The position numbers were made by a program, and so were the translations under genes. From Verrucomicrobiota bacterium (GTDB lineage Bacteria; Verrucomicrobiota; Verrucomicrobiia; Opitutales; Opitutaceae): DNA of 64,000 nt. Shown piece after piece: positions 52,574-60,686 of this stretch. Within the stretch, counting starts at the first letter, position 1. Each line of letters opens with the position of its first letter. The notes beneath the pieces were generated by a model. That model saw only the letters and a program-made list of their open reading frames with translations. It was not told where the DNA came from and searched no databases. The stretch lies in NCBI GenBank assembly GCA_023457035.1, contig JAEWNN010000116.1:3825-67824 (forward strand). Reading direction: 5' to 3'.

Positions 52574-53944
52574 ATGCCCCCCAAGCTTCTCTCTCTGCGG
52601 CCCCTGGTTCTCGCGACCTTCGCCGCCGCCCTGCCCGCCCCCGCCGCCAATGCCGACGACGACTCCGCCATCCTCGCCCAGGCCGAGCGCAACATCGCCC
52701 AGTACCGCCAGGGCGACATCCGCCTCCGCGTGCTCGATGCCGCCGGCCGGCCCGTCGCGGGCGTGCCCGTGATCGTGGAGCAACGCACCCACCATTTCCA
52801 TTTCGGCTCCATCATCTTCGAGCTGCTCGACGAGCGCCATTTCACACCCGAGCAGCGGGCGTTGTTCGACGAACGGTTCACGCACCTCTTCAATCTCGCC
52901 GTCTTCCCGTTCTACTGGGACGGCTACGAGCCGGTGCCCGGCCGTCCGGAGTGGCAGCGCACCCTCCGCATCGCCGAGTGGGCCCGCGCCCGCGGCATCG
53001 TCTGCAAGGGCCACCCGCTCGCTTGGACGCACATCGCCGGCACTCCGGCCTGGCTGCGCGACCTGCCACCGGAGACCGCCACCACGCTCCTTCGGGCGCG
53101 CATCGTGGACAACGTGAAGGGCTTCGCCGGCACCATCGACCAGTGGGATGTCGTCAACGAGGCGAGCAACACCGTCACCTGGGACACCGCCCTGCGGATA
53201 CCCGACCGCGTGGAGGACGCCCGCTACGACGACCAAGGCCCCTCGATCGCCGTCATCGCCGACTGGGTCGAACCCTGCTACCGCTGGGCCCACACCGCGA
53301 ATCCCCAGGCCACGCTCCTGCTCAACGATTTCGGCCTGATCTCCCGACCGTACAACCGCGACCGCTTCTTCGCCCTCGTGCAGGAACTTCAACGCCGCGG
53401 CACACCTCTGCACGGCCTCGGAGTACAGGCGCACGAACCGCGTTCGGAGTGGTTCCCGCCGCAGAAGGTCTGGGCCACCTTCGAACGCCTTCGCGAACTC
53501 GGCCTGCCCATCCACATCACCGAATTCCACCCACACTCGCTTCCCGGCACGCCGATCACCGGCGGTTTCAAGGACGGCCGGTGGTCGGAGGAGAGCCAAG
53601 CGGAGTTTGCCCGCCAGATGTACACCCTCGCGTTCGGACATCCGTCGGTCGCCTCGTTCACGTGGTGGGACTTCACCGAGAACGACGCCTACATCAAGGG
53701 CAGCGCACTCCTGAACAAGGACCTCAGTCCCAAGCCCGCCTATCGCGCCATCGACGAGTTGATCAACCACCGCTGGAAAACGCGCACCCGCGTCGTGACC
53801 GATGCCAAGGGCAGCATCACCCTCCGCGGTTTCTACGGCGACTACGACGTGCGGCCCGAGGTCAATTCCGCCGCCGCTCCCGCGCACGCCTTCCAGCACC
53901 TCCCCGGCACCGCCACCGAGTGGACGCTCAAACTCGCACGCTGA
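52574..53944 (+). CDS. GH10 endo-1,4-beta-xylanase
   Basis: The protein has 456 residues with a signal peptide (LLSLRPLVLATFAAALPAPA). An N-terminal beta-rich part (IRLRVLDAAGRPVAGVPV) precedes the GH10 barrel. KGHPLAWTH and the acid/base Glu196 in DVVNEASN and the nucleophile Glu317 in HITEFHP are present, as is FTWWDFTENDAY near the C-terminus. It should cut the xylan backbone. Together with the GH115, GH43 and esterase genes it gives a glucuronoarabinoxylan set. Repeats precede it and no Shine-Dalgarno site is clear at 52574. Confidence 0.9.
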   Translation: MPPKLLSLRPLVLATFAAALPAPAANADDDSAILAQAERNIAQYRQGDIRLRVLDAAGRPVAGVPVIVEQRTHHFHFGSIIFELLDERHFTPEQRALFDERFTHLFNLAVFPFYWDGYEPVPGRPEWQRTLRIAEWARARGIVCKGHPLAWTHIAGTPAWLRDLPPETATTLLRARIVDNVKGFAGTIDQWDVVNEASNTVTWDTALRIPDRVEDARYDDQGPSIAVIADWVEPCYRWAHTANPQATLLLNDFGLISRPYNRDRFFALVQELQRRGTPLHGLGVQAHEPRSEWFPPQKVWATFERLRELGLPIHITEFHPHSLPGTPITGGFKDGRWSEESQAEFARQMYTLAFGHPSVASFTWWDFTENDAYIKGSALLNKDLSPKPAYRAIDELINHRWKTRTRVVTDAKGSITLRGFYGDYDVRPEVNSAAAPAHAFQHLPGTATEWTLKLAR

Positions 53945-53996
53945 CCGCCGAAACTCGGCGTCGCCGCACGCAATCCCGAGGGGCCGGCGTAGCTGC

Positions 53997-54740
53997 TCAT
54001 GGGCCGACCGCCGGGCCCGCCACCGGTATCAGCCGGTGGACGCGGAAATCCCGGATGCGCAGGTGGCTCTTCACGGTGCGGAAGGCGAACCCGCCGCGCG
54101 TGTACGGCGCCGGGTCGTCGTAGGCGAAGAGCCGGCGGCCGTTGTGGTAGAAACCGATCGTGCTCCCCGCCGCAACAAGCTGGATGCGCTGGGGCTCGTT
54201 GGGCACGAGCAGGTTCTCCGGGCCCGTCAGATCGTGCTCGGGCAGCAGCGGCCGGTTGCCTCGCTCCCCGATGTAGCGCCGAAAGCGGCTCGTGGTGTTC
54301 GCGTTCCCGCCGTAGCCCACGTAGTAGCAGCGCAGCTGGTCGTAATCCCCGAATACGCCGGTGCGCGCGGTGGCGAACAGGTCGCCCGGGCTGCGCGCGT
54401 CGTTGGCCATCCAGAAACAGTTCAGGTCGCTCACCCGATCGTTCGGCCCGCCGGCGGAGACCGCCGTCGCCTCGTAGGTGATGAGCAGCGGCCCTTCGAG
54501 CGGCTGCGCGAGCCAAACCGAGCAACCCGCCGGCACGTCGACCTCGAGTACGCCGTCGCGTGCCTCCACCGTGCCGCCTTCGGCGAGCTCGGTGCGCCAT
54601 AGCGCGAGACCGGCGTGGAAGTCGTCGCGCACCAACTCCTCGCCGACCGCGAACCGCGGATCGGGCGAAGGGGGCGGAGGGGTCGCAGCGCACGCGGACA
54701 AAACGCCGCCCAGCAGGAGCGCCGCAGCGAGGCGGAGCAC
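53997..54740 (-). CDS. DUF6250 lipoprotein
   Basis: The protein has 247 residues. A lipoprotein signal (LRLAAALLLGGVLSACAA) with the lipidated Cys at residue 17 supports the GTG start at 54740; the longer frame crosses a GTAG-type repeat and is rejected. The remainder is one beta-sandwich: ELVRDDFHAGLALWRTEL, VSDLNCFWMANDAR, RCYYVGYGGNANTTSRF, GFAFRTVKSHLRIRDFRV. This pattern fits DUF6250, a laminin-G or LamG-like fold found beside pectin and xylan enzymes. It probably binds carbohydrate at the cell surface. It shares orientation with the PL22-like gene upstream. Confidence 0.75.
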   Translation of the reverse strand: MLRLAAALLLGGVLSACAATPPPPSPDPRFAVGEELVRDDFHAGLALWRTELAEGGTVEARDGVLEVDVPAGCSVWLAQPLEGPLLITYEATAVSAGGPNDRVSDLNCFWMANDARSPGDLFATARTGVFGDYDQLRCYYVGYGGNANTTSRFRRYIGERGNRPLLPEHDLTGPENLLVPNEPQRIQLVAAGSTIGFYHNGRRLFAYDDPAPYTRGGFAFRTVKSHLRIRDFRVHRLIPVAGPAVGP

Positions 54741-54758
54741 GCCGCGAGTCGTCCAGCC

Positions 54759-54824
54759 GTAGCGAAAGTCACCAAGGCTTTCGGTTCCGGCAACGCCCTT
54801 CGAAGTTCTGGCGAACTTCGCTAC
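54759..54824. repeat. GTAG-type inverted-repeat pair upstream of the DUF6250 gene
   Basis: The left arm GTAGCGAAAG pairs with CTTTCG. The right arm CGAAGTT pairs with AACTTCG and ends CTAC. The outer ends GTAGCGAA and TTCGCTAC are exact complements, so the unit is a closed inverted repeat of 66 bp. Confidence 0.75.
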
Positions 54825-54957
54825 GTCACGGGAGCAGGGCGAGCCGTCGAGGTTCTCGGCCGTTTCATCGCAACTCTGGCGGGTTGCGCGACGCGGCCGG
54901 AATCTTGTCCAGCCCGGGAAATGGACACCGGAGCTCATCGTGCATCCGAGACCGACC

Positions 54958-56337
54958 TCACGGCCGCCCACCCTTCGCGCCCTCGGGTCCGTACTTCTTG
55001 TTCAGCCACGCCTCGGGCACCGGCACGACGCAGATGTTCATCGAACGGTTGTCCTCGGAGAGCATCGCCGACTGGATCTGGATCCTGGTGCTGTCGGCAC
55101 TGAAAGTCGGATGCAGGTGGTCGGCCGCAGTCGCCTTGTGACCGGTCGTCAGCAGCATGGTCTCACCGTTGCGGCGGTCGATCAGCCAGAGGTTGCGCGC
55201 AAAGTCGTCGCCCACCGCCCAGCGCCCGTCGGGCGAGCCGTGCACGTGCCAGTAGCCGCTGCCCTCGAGCGTCTGCCCCTCGATGCGCATCTCGTTCGTG
55301 CGCAGGTTCACCACCGCGAAGCCGGTCGGATGCGCGCGCGAGCCGCAGGAGCCCCACTCGTCGGCGTTGTCGACGGGCCGGTGCCCGAGGATGGCCATCG
55401 CCACCTCGTCCTTCGTGATCACCGCCTCGTGCGTCACCCAGTCGTAGGACGCCTCGGGATAGAGCGGACGCAGTCCGGTGCCGTCGGACCGCACGGTCCA
55501 GGTGCGCTGCGGCGCCTTGCCGCCGGTCTCCCAGCAGAACACGATCTCGCCGGGCACCCACGGGTTCGTCTGCACGTGGCCGATCTGGAACGGCACCGCG
55601 ACGAGGAACTTCACCTCGCCGGTCTTGAGATTCATCGACGCCAACCCGCCGGGCCCGGCGCCCATCTTCCGCGGGCCGAAGTTCTCCTCGACCTTCGTGC
55701 CGGGCGCGAGGTACCGGCCGGCGAGCTCCTTGTTGCCGATGCGGAAATACACGAATTCCTCGGTCGGATCGAGCGCCACGTCGCCCACCGCGCCCATCTC
55801 CAACGGCACCGTGCCGCAGACGTGTTCATATTCCTCGGCCGCCTTCACCGTGCCGGCCGCGCTGTCGGCGAAGAGCTTCCCGAGGTCAACGCGCACGATC
55901 TCCGCCGGCTTCTTCTGGTCCTTCACCTCGCTGTAGGCCGGCGCGCCCGAGACGTCGTTGGGCTTCATCTCCGGCACGCGCACGAAGTAGAGGTTCATCG
56001 AGTGGTCGGCCAGGCAGAGCATGCCGGTGTAGCCGTTCTCGGTCACCTGCACGATGTCGCCGGTTTCCTCGTTCACCGCCATCGCCTGCCCCTTCACGCG
56101 GTTCGACCGGAACACCAGCCACTTGCCGTCGGCCGTCCACTGGTGGTGCGTCTGGTAGATCTTCGAGTCGCCCGCGGGCTTGCTGGTCAGGAACGTCAGC
56201 GGCGTGCCGGTGACCGGGTCCGTCACGATCCTCTTCTCCGAGGGGAAACGGTTGCCGATGCGTGCGGCGGCGGTGGCGGGGAACACAGCGGCGGCAAGCA
56301 GCACCGCGGCGACAAAGGGAACGAGCGACTTCATCAT
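54958..56337 (-). CDS. Oligogalacturonide lyase-like protein (PL22-like)
   Basis: The protein has 459 residues and a signal peptide (SLVPFVAAVLLAAAVFPATAAA). It is a seven-bladed propeller of the PL22 type: YQTHHQWTADGKWLVFRSNR, MLCLADHSMNLYFVRV, LGHRPVDNADEWGSCGSRAH, YWHVHGSPDGRWAVGDD, HLHPTFSADSTRIQ. The His residues in THHQW, HVHGS and HLHPT are the usual metal-binding set. It would split short oligogalacturonides by beta-elimination. Unlike cytoplasmic PL22 enzymes it carries a signal peptide. The ATG at 56337 has another Met next to it (56334), and either could start the protein. Confidence 0.82.
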   Translation of the reverse strand: MMKSLVPFVAAVLLAAAVFPATAAARIGNRFPSEKRIVTDPVTGTPLTFLTSKPAGDSKIYQTHHQWTADGKWLVFRSNRVKGQAMAVNEETGDIVQVTENGYTGMLCLADHSMNLYFVRVPEMKPNDVSGAPAYSEVKDQKKPAEIVRVDLGKLFADSAAGTVKAAEEYEHVCGTVPLEMGAVGDVALDPTEEFVYFRIGNKELAGRYLAPGTKVEENFGPRKMGAGPGGLASMNLKTGEVKFLVAVPFQIGHVQTNPWVPGEIVFCWETGGKAPQRTWTVRSDGTGLRPLYPEASYDWVTHEAVITKDEVAMAILGHRPVDNADEWGSCGSRAHPTGFAVVNLRTNEMRIEGQTLEGSGYWHVHGSPDGRWAVGDDFARNLWLIDRRNGETMLLTTGHKATAADHLHPTFSADSTRIQIQSAMLSEDNRSMNICVVPVPEAWLNKKYGPEGAKGGRP

Positions 56338-56688
56338 GATTGGAGGGGGCAACGACAGGAATGGAGCGAGGCTATGCGCGTCCGGCAATTCCGCCAGAGC
56401 GACGCCGCGGAAGACGCGAGCGGTACCCGAGCGTTACGCACCGCCGCACGCACCTCGCGCCGAAATCGCGCGGACAGTCCGTGCCTGTTGCGTCCCAATC
56501 CTCGCCACCTCATACATCGACGTGAGGGCAGATCACCTCGTCATCATTTCCTTTGATCGCTCCGTCCGCCCCCATCGCCCGGGCAAGCTTACGGACGTTC
56601 AAAAAGCCCCCCCCCCGAAAACCGGGCCCAGCTCATCTCTGAAGCCCGAGCCGTTCAGCAACCGACCGGTTGCTGAACGGCGACTCAG
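56338..56688. other. Gene-free region between PL22-like and immunity genes
   Basis: No gene in 351 bp. It contains a run of ten C (56607-56616) that may vary in length, and the palindrome at 56651-56680. A promoter for the minus-strand PL22-like gene is expected here but none is clear. Confidence 0.5.
56651..56680. repeat. Perfect 14-bp inverted repeat after the immunity gene
   Basis: CCGTTCAGCAACCG and its exact complement are separated by 2 bp. It lies 8 bp beyond the stop codon of the minus-strand immunity gene. It could be a terminator without a clear U-run, or a protein-binding site. Confidence 0.6.
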
Positions 56689-56988
56689 TCAAGAGTCGAG
56701 GCATGACGTCTTCGGATCGTTTTTCTCGTCATCCAACTTTCGCAACACATCTAGAGCGGCTTGCCGTTCGTCTCCCCGAAACAGCTCACGTACCCAACTC
56801 TCGATCTCCTTATGAATTCCGCGGATAATCACTTTCTTCGGACCGAAACGGGTAACGACAGCCCGGAAGTTCGCTTCGTTGAATTCAAGAAATTCGACCA
56901 ACTCGGGATGGGTGTGTACGATTCGTTTAAGCGCTACGAATTTGGCACTAATCAGACCAAACTCGGGGGGATCTTGAGTGGGAGGCAT
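56689..56988 (-). CDS. Probable immunity protein for the Rhs GIY-YIG toxin
   Basis: The protein has 99 residues (MPPTQDPPEFGLISAKFVAL, then VALKRIVHTHPELVEFLEFN, KVIIRGIHKEIESWVRELF). I do not recognise a named family. It is small, soluble, mixed helical, and starts 10 bp after the stop of the toxin reading frame on the same strand, the normal position of an immunity gene. Its base composition is clearly richer in A and T than the surrounding glycosidase genes, as is common for toxin-immunity cassettes. The ATG at 56988 is chosen because upstream codons overlap the toxin gene. Confidence 0.6.
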   Translation of the reverse strand: MPPTQDPPEFGLISAKFVALKRIVHTHPELVEFLEFNEANFRAVVTRFGPKKVIIRGIHKEIESWVRELFRGDERQAALDVLRKLDDEKNDPKTSCLDS

Positions 56989-56998
56989 AATGTCGGTG

Positions 56999-57603
56999 TC
57001 AGTTGCTCGGCATGATCGCTGCGCCAGGGCCGACGCCACGCGTAACCCCGTTAAATGCACCAGGAGGAAGGGGCAATGCAAACGTGAACCTTCCGGTGAA
57101 GGGAGCGAGCGGCCCCCAGACCTCATTCGAACGCATCCAATAGTTGTACCCAGCAGGATTGATCGTCGAGACGCCTCTGCGGAGATTTCCAAGCGTTGCG
57201 GACGGCACTCCACCGAAAGCGTCCATTACTTGCTGTTCGCGTCCACGGATTGCCAGGTGCATCACAGGTGCCCTCGTTGCCGGACCGCTAACCCAACTAT
57301 GTATCAGAGGTGCGCCAAATTCAGAGCTTCGGTGGTGATTTGAGAATCTCTGTTTCAGCACGTCATCAGGGTTCCCAAAGCCCTCTGTACGGCCGATATA
57401 GTACACGTTATCCTTCGTCATACTTCGCATTACGTAAATAACGCCCGAGACTTCTGCATCTTCCCCTCTCGGGTAGTATGTCATAGTATCCGGCTGAGTC
57501 ATCAACAGGAACGGCACGGCGAGCACCCCTGCCGCCCCCTCCAGAGCAGAGGCCGTCCCCGACTCCGTGACTGTGGTGAATGCAGTCCCCATGAACGCCA
57601 ATG
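56999..57603 (-). pseudogene. C-terminal toxin part of an Rhs protein, GIY-YIG-like nuclease, cut off by IS66
   Basis: About 200 codons remain. VIYVMRSMTKDNVYYIGRTE has the GIY-YIG layout, with the two Tyr-containing strands and the Arg, and a Glu at the next turn. HHRSSEFGAPLIHSWVSGPA and a short conserved tail follow. It is the effector end of a polymorphic toxin. On its 5' side the frame runs into the IS66 end at 57604. The 8 bases 57596-57603 are one copy of the target duplication. In the reconstructed gene the frame continues from the Rhs core at 60060-60581. An internal ATG at 57592 could still give expression of the toxin part alone. Confidence 0.75.
57596..57603. repeat. Left target-site duplication of IS66
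   Basis: CGCCAATG, identical to 60060-60067. Eight bp is the standard duplication of the IS66 family. Confidence 0.95.
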
Positions 57604-57692
57604 GTAAGCGACCGACCGGGTGCCTCGTAGACAGATCGTGATGGTGACCAATCCGAAGCGCGGTTCGTAAGCCGCCGTCGTAGTGGTGACTA

Positions 57693-59195
57693 CTACGAGG
57701 GGATCGACACGACAACCGGGGGCTGCCAGTTGGCGGGCAGGAGCGCGGCGAGGTCGTCGTGATTGGTCATCTTGGGCAGGCGGGCGAGGACATCGCGCAG
57801 ATACGCGAGGGGATCCTTGCCGTGGCGCTGGCAGGTGATGAGCAACGAGTAGAGGATGGCGATGCGCTGTCCGGCGTCGGGGTGGCCGACGAAGAGCCAG
57901 TTCTTCGCACCGAGCTTGGTGGGCCGCACGGCGTTCTCGACGAGGTTGTTGTCGAGCCGGGTGCGGCTGTGTCGGCAATGAGCCACGAGCGGATCCCAGT
58001 GCGCGAGCAGATAGCCGCAGGCCTTGCCGAGGGTGGACTGGTTGAGGTGCTTGGCGCGCAGGCCGGTGGCGATCTTCTTCAGCCAGAACAGCGGCCGGGC
58101 GAAGTGCTGCTGGCGCAGCGCGGCCCGCTCGGCGGTGACGCCGGCCTGGTCCCAGCGCTTTTCGCAGGCGTAGAGTTGGCCGATGACGCGCAGCACCACC
58201 CCGGCGGCCTTGGGATGATCCTTGAGGGAGTCGAAGAAGCCGCGGCGGGCGTGGGCCCAGCAGCCCAGCCACTCGACGCCGGGATGCGTGGCGGCAAAGG
58301 CAGGATACGCGCCGTAGGCGTCGGACTGGAGCAGGCCGCGGTAGTCGCCCAGCAACGCCTCCAGCTCCGCGTGCCGGCGGGAGTTGGCCCAACGGAAGAC
58401 GGTGTCGCCGCTGGGATCGTCGGCGACCCAGAGGTAACCCTGCACGGTGCCGCCGGGATGGTCGGGGTCCTGACAACGGATCGGCGTCTCGTCGACCTGC
58501 AGGTAGCCGCGGGCAAGCAGTTGCTGGAGGAGCAGCTTGTAGAGCGGTTCGAGCAGCTCGGAAACCAGCGCGACCCACTCGCCGAGGGTTTGGCGGGAGA
58601 TGCGCGCGCCCCAGCGCGTCAGCATCTTTTCCTGACGGAAGAGCGGGAGGTGGTCGATGAACTTGGCGATGACGACCCAGGCCAGCAGGCCGGCGGAGGC
58701 GTAGCCGCCGACCACCGGCCGCGCCGGCGCGGGCGCGAGCACGGGCGGCTGGCTGCGGTCGGCCTTGCGGCGGAACTTCGGGCGGACGATCTCGCGGCGG
58801 AACAGCTGTGGGGCGACGATATCGACCTCGAAGGTGCGTTCCTCGTCGATCTGCTCGAAGGCCTCCGGCTCGGCCTTCACCTCGTCGGGCACGATGACGA
58901 CGGTCTCCTTCACGGGCAGATGGGCGAAGGTCTCGGCCGGCGTCGACCGCGGCGCGCGCGGGCCCTTCTCGCGCCGGTAGGTGATCGTCTCCACCGGCCG
59001 CTCGGGGGCGGGCGTGGTGGCGCCATCGATGGCGATGAGCTGCTGGGCGCGGTCGAGCGTCTCGCTTTTGCCCGGGCCGAAGAGCTTCTGTTGGAACCAG
59101 GCGAGCTGGTCGCGCAGCGTCTTGACCTCGCCGCGCAGGAGCACGATCTCCTGCTGGAGGGCGGCGGGATCGGCGTTGGCGGCGGTGGTGGACAT
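57693..59195 (-). CDS. tnpC: IS66 transposase TnpC
   Basis: The protein has 500 residues, the normal IS66 transposase length. The N-terminal part has a leucine-zipper-like start (LQQEIVLLRGEVKTLRDQLAW). The DDE domain shows Asp in LQVDETPIRCQDP, Asp in LQSDAYGAYPAF and Glu in LDNNLVENAVRPTKLG. The IS66_C tail (NWLFVGHPDAGQRIAILYSL) follows. It cuts and joins the element ends. The ATG at 59195 fits the usual start. A strong extended -10 box lies just upstream. The gene is last of the three. Confidence 0.93.
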   Translation of the reverse strand: MSTTAANADPAALQQEIVLLRGEVKTLRDQLAWFQQKLFGPGKSETLDRAQQLIAIDGATTPAPERPVETITYRREKGPRAPRSTPAETFAHLPVKETVVIVPDEVKAEPEAFEQIDEERTFEVDIVAPQLFRREIVRPKFRRKADRSQPPVLAPAPARPVVGGYASAGLLAWVVIAKFIDHLPLFRQEKMLTRWGARISRQTLGEWVALVSELLEPLYKLLLQQLLARGYLQVDETPIRCQDPDHPGGTVQGYLWVADDPSGDTVFRWANSRRHAELEALLGDYRGLLQSDAYGAYPAFAATHPGVEWLGCWAHARRGFFDSLKDHPKAAGVVLRVIGQLYACEKRWDQAGVTAERAALRQQHFARPLFWLKKIATGLRAKHLNQSTLGKACGYLLAHWDPLVAHCRHSRTRLDNNLVENAVRPTKLGAKNWLFVGHPDAGQRIAILYSLLITCQRHGKDPLAYLRDVLARLPKMTNHDDLAALLPANWQPPVVVSIPS

Positions 59196-59205
59196 CGGCC
59201 CGCGT

Positions 59206-59214
59206 ATTATAGCA
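59206..59214 (-). promoter_or_regulatory. Extended -10 box before tnpC
   Basis: The minus strand reads TGCTATAAT. The box is only 10 bp from the tnpC start codon, so a transcript from here would be nearly leaderless. No good -35 hexamer is at 17 bp. Confidence 0.45.
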
Positions 59215-59285
59215 AAGGACACGCCAACGCCGCCCGGTGGACGTTTTTTGCCGCGACTTTTTTGCGGCAAGAAACGACACCGGCT

Positions 59286-59630
59286 TCAGCGCTCGTACCA
59301 CGCCTTCAACGTGCCGGCCCGCAGGTCGATGCCGCCCAGGATCAACGCGAGCGCCTCCGCGGTGAGGGCGAGCTTGGCCTTGCCCGCGTCGGTGGGCCAA
59401 CTGAAGCGGCCCTGTTCGAGCCGCTTGGCCAGGACCCACACGCCCGTGCCGTCCCAATACAAGAGCTTGAGCCGTGTGCGGTCCTTGTTGATGAAGCCGA
59501 ACAAGGCGCCGCTCTTGGGATCTTCGCCGAGCCGCTCGACGGCGGCCGACCACAGGCCGTTGAACTGCTTGCGCATGTCGACCGGCTCCAGCGCCAGGAA
59601 GATGCGCGTCGAGGAGGTGAATGGCAGCAT
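59286..59630 (-). CDS. tnpB: IS66 accessory protein TnpB
   Basis: The protein has 114 residues. It has the typical IS66 Orf2 pattern: RIFLALEPVDMRKQFNGLW, then LFGFINKDRTRLKLLYWDGTG, then LAKRLEQGRFSWP. TnpB is needed for IS66 transposition together with TnpA and TnpC, but its biochemical role is not known. It starts 3 bp after the stop of tnpA. Confidence 0.95.
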   Translation of the reverse strand: MLPFTSSTRIFLALEPVDMRKQFNGLWSAAVERLGEDPKSGALFGFINKDRTRLKLLYWDGTGVWVLAKRLEQGRFSWPTDAGKAKLALTAEALALILGGIDLRAGTLKAWYER

Positions 59631-59633
59631 CGG

Positions 59634-59999
59634 CTAGCTCCTCAGCGCGCGGACCAACGCCGCCACCGGTTCGACCTCGCCGCCGCGCACCGTGGTGCCA
59701 TCGGCCAGTTGCACTTCCAATCGCAGACTGGGTGCGTTCGGTGACGGCGGTTGCGGCCAACGCACCTGCGCGAAGCGCACCGCCGGCGCGAGCGCGCCCT
59801 TGTTGGCCTGCTGCACCCAGTGGGCGAACGTCGGGTAACGCAGTCCTTCGCGCCGCGCAAACGCCGCCTGCGTCAGGCCGCTGCGGCGCCACGCCTCCAC
59901 GTGCTCGGCACGTCGGCCCGCCGGCGTGATCCGCCGCCCCCGCCCGTCGCGCTGTTCCCCCGTTTCGATGATCTCCGTGCTGATTGCGTGCTTGTTCAC
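59634..59999 (-). CDS. tnpA: IS66 accessory protein TnpA
   Basis: The protein has 121 residues and starts with GTG at 59999. It has a helix-turn-helix of the IS66 Orf1 type (RRAEHVEAWRRSGLTQAAFA, then RREGLRYPTFAHWVQ) and a beta-rich tail (LRLEVQLADGTTVRGG). It probably binds the element ends. It is the promoter-proximal gene, 32 bp from the right inverted repeat. Confidence 0.92.
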   Translation of the reverse strand: MNKHAISTEIIETGEQRDGRGRRITPAGRRAEHVEAWRRSGLTQAAFARREGLRYPTFAHWVQQANKGALAPAVRFAQVRWPQPPSPNAPSLRLEVQLADGTTVRGGEVEPVAALVRALRS

Positions 60000-60059
60000 G
60001 CCGGCGATCCTACCGCCTTCCGCCCCAGCCGACTACGAGGCACCCGGTCGGGCGCTTAC

Positions 60060-60067
60060 CGCCAATG
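60060..60067. repeat. Right target-site duplication of IS66
   Basis: CGCCAATG, identical to 57596-57603. Confidence 0.95.
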
Positions 60068-60581
60068 CGCTGCCTCCGCTCTTGGGGTTCGACGTTTGCG
60101 TCTGCTCAGAAGGCGACGTTTGCGAGTTCACTTGGCCTTGGGTGTTCACCGCAGCTGGAGCGCCGTGATCCGCATTCTCCTTCGCAGGCGTGGCTGCTGG
60201 CTGCGCATCTTCCGCTCCAGTCTTGGCCTTGGTCGCCGCAGCCTCGTCCGGCTTCTTGGTGAAGACGAAGACGGCGTTCCCTTTCTTGTCGACGCCGACT
60301 GACACATTGTAGCCGAGCTTTCCTATGTCGGCTTGATACTTCTCGAACCGCTTCTTCTGCTCGTCAGTCAATTCGAACCCCGACGGATCGGTGTACGTCA
60401 GCGGATTGTTAGCGCAATAGCTGTATCGATTGAAGCTCTGCAGGCTGCCTGGGGATTGCACCAGGATGTCCGCGGACAAGAACCGCCCCAGCAGCGGGTC
60501 GTAGATGCGGCCGTTCATGTGAACGAGGCCAACCTCGCACAGTGGTCGACGTACTTCGTGTCCGTGGCAGGCCCGCGGCGT
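60060..60581 (-). pseudogene. Rhs repeat-associated core fragment, 5' truncated and cut by IS66
   Basis: The readable part is EVGLVHMNGRIYDPLLGRF, then LSADILVQSPGSLQSFNRYS, then NPLTYTDPSGFEL. This is the Rhs core that lies just before the variable toxin end. After the core comes a polar linker (DEAAATKAKTGAED, QVNSQTSPSEQTQTSNPKSG). Upstream of 60582 an in-frame TGA stops the frame, and the large YD-repeat shell of a normal Rhs protein is missing. The gene is therefore doubly broken: lost 5' part and IS66 insertion. In frame it joins to the toxin part at 57595. Core plus toxin would give about 372 residues. Confidence 0.8.
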
Positions 60582-60686
60582 TCACCAATACGCTGGCCAC
60601 AGGCTATCCGGCGCCAGAAGTGGACAACAAAAAGCCGCGCCTGGCAGAACCGGGAGCGGCGTCGAAATTGGCCGGTGTCGGGGGGA

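Larger units (their letters stand above)
57604..60059 (-). mobile_element. Complete IS66-family insertion sequence (2456 bp)
   Basis: The terminal inverted repeats are 29 bp (57604-57632 and 60031-60059), start GTAAGCG, and differ at two positions. An 8-bp duplication (CGCCAATG) flanks both ends. Three genes, tnpA, tnpB and tnpC, lie on the minus strand in the usual order. All are full length with intact active-site residues, so the element may still be active. It sits inside the Rhs toxin gene in the same orientation. Removing it with one copy of the duplication restores the reading frame of the host gene. Confidence 0.96.

Noticed and set aside
59248..59270. Hairpin TTGCCGC/GCGGCAA between tnpB and tnpC as a terminator
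   Set aside because: On the minus strand it is followed by A residues and not by a U-run, so it does not look like an intrinsic terminator.
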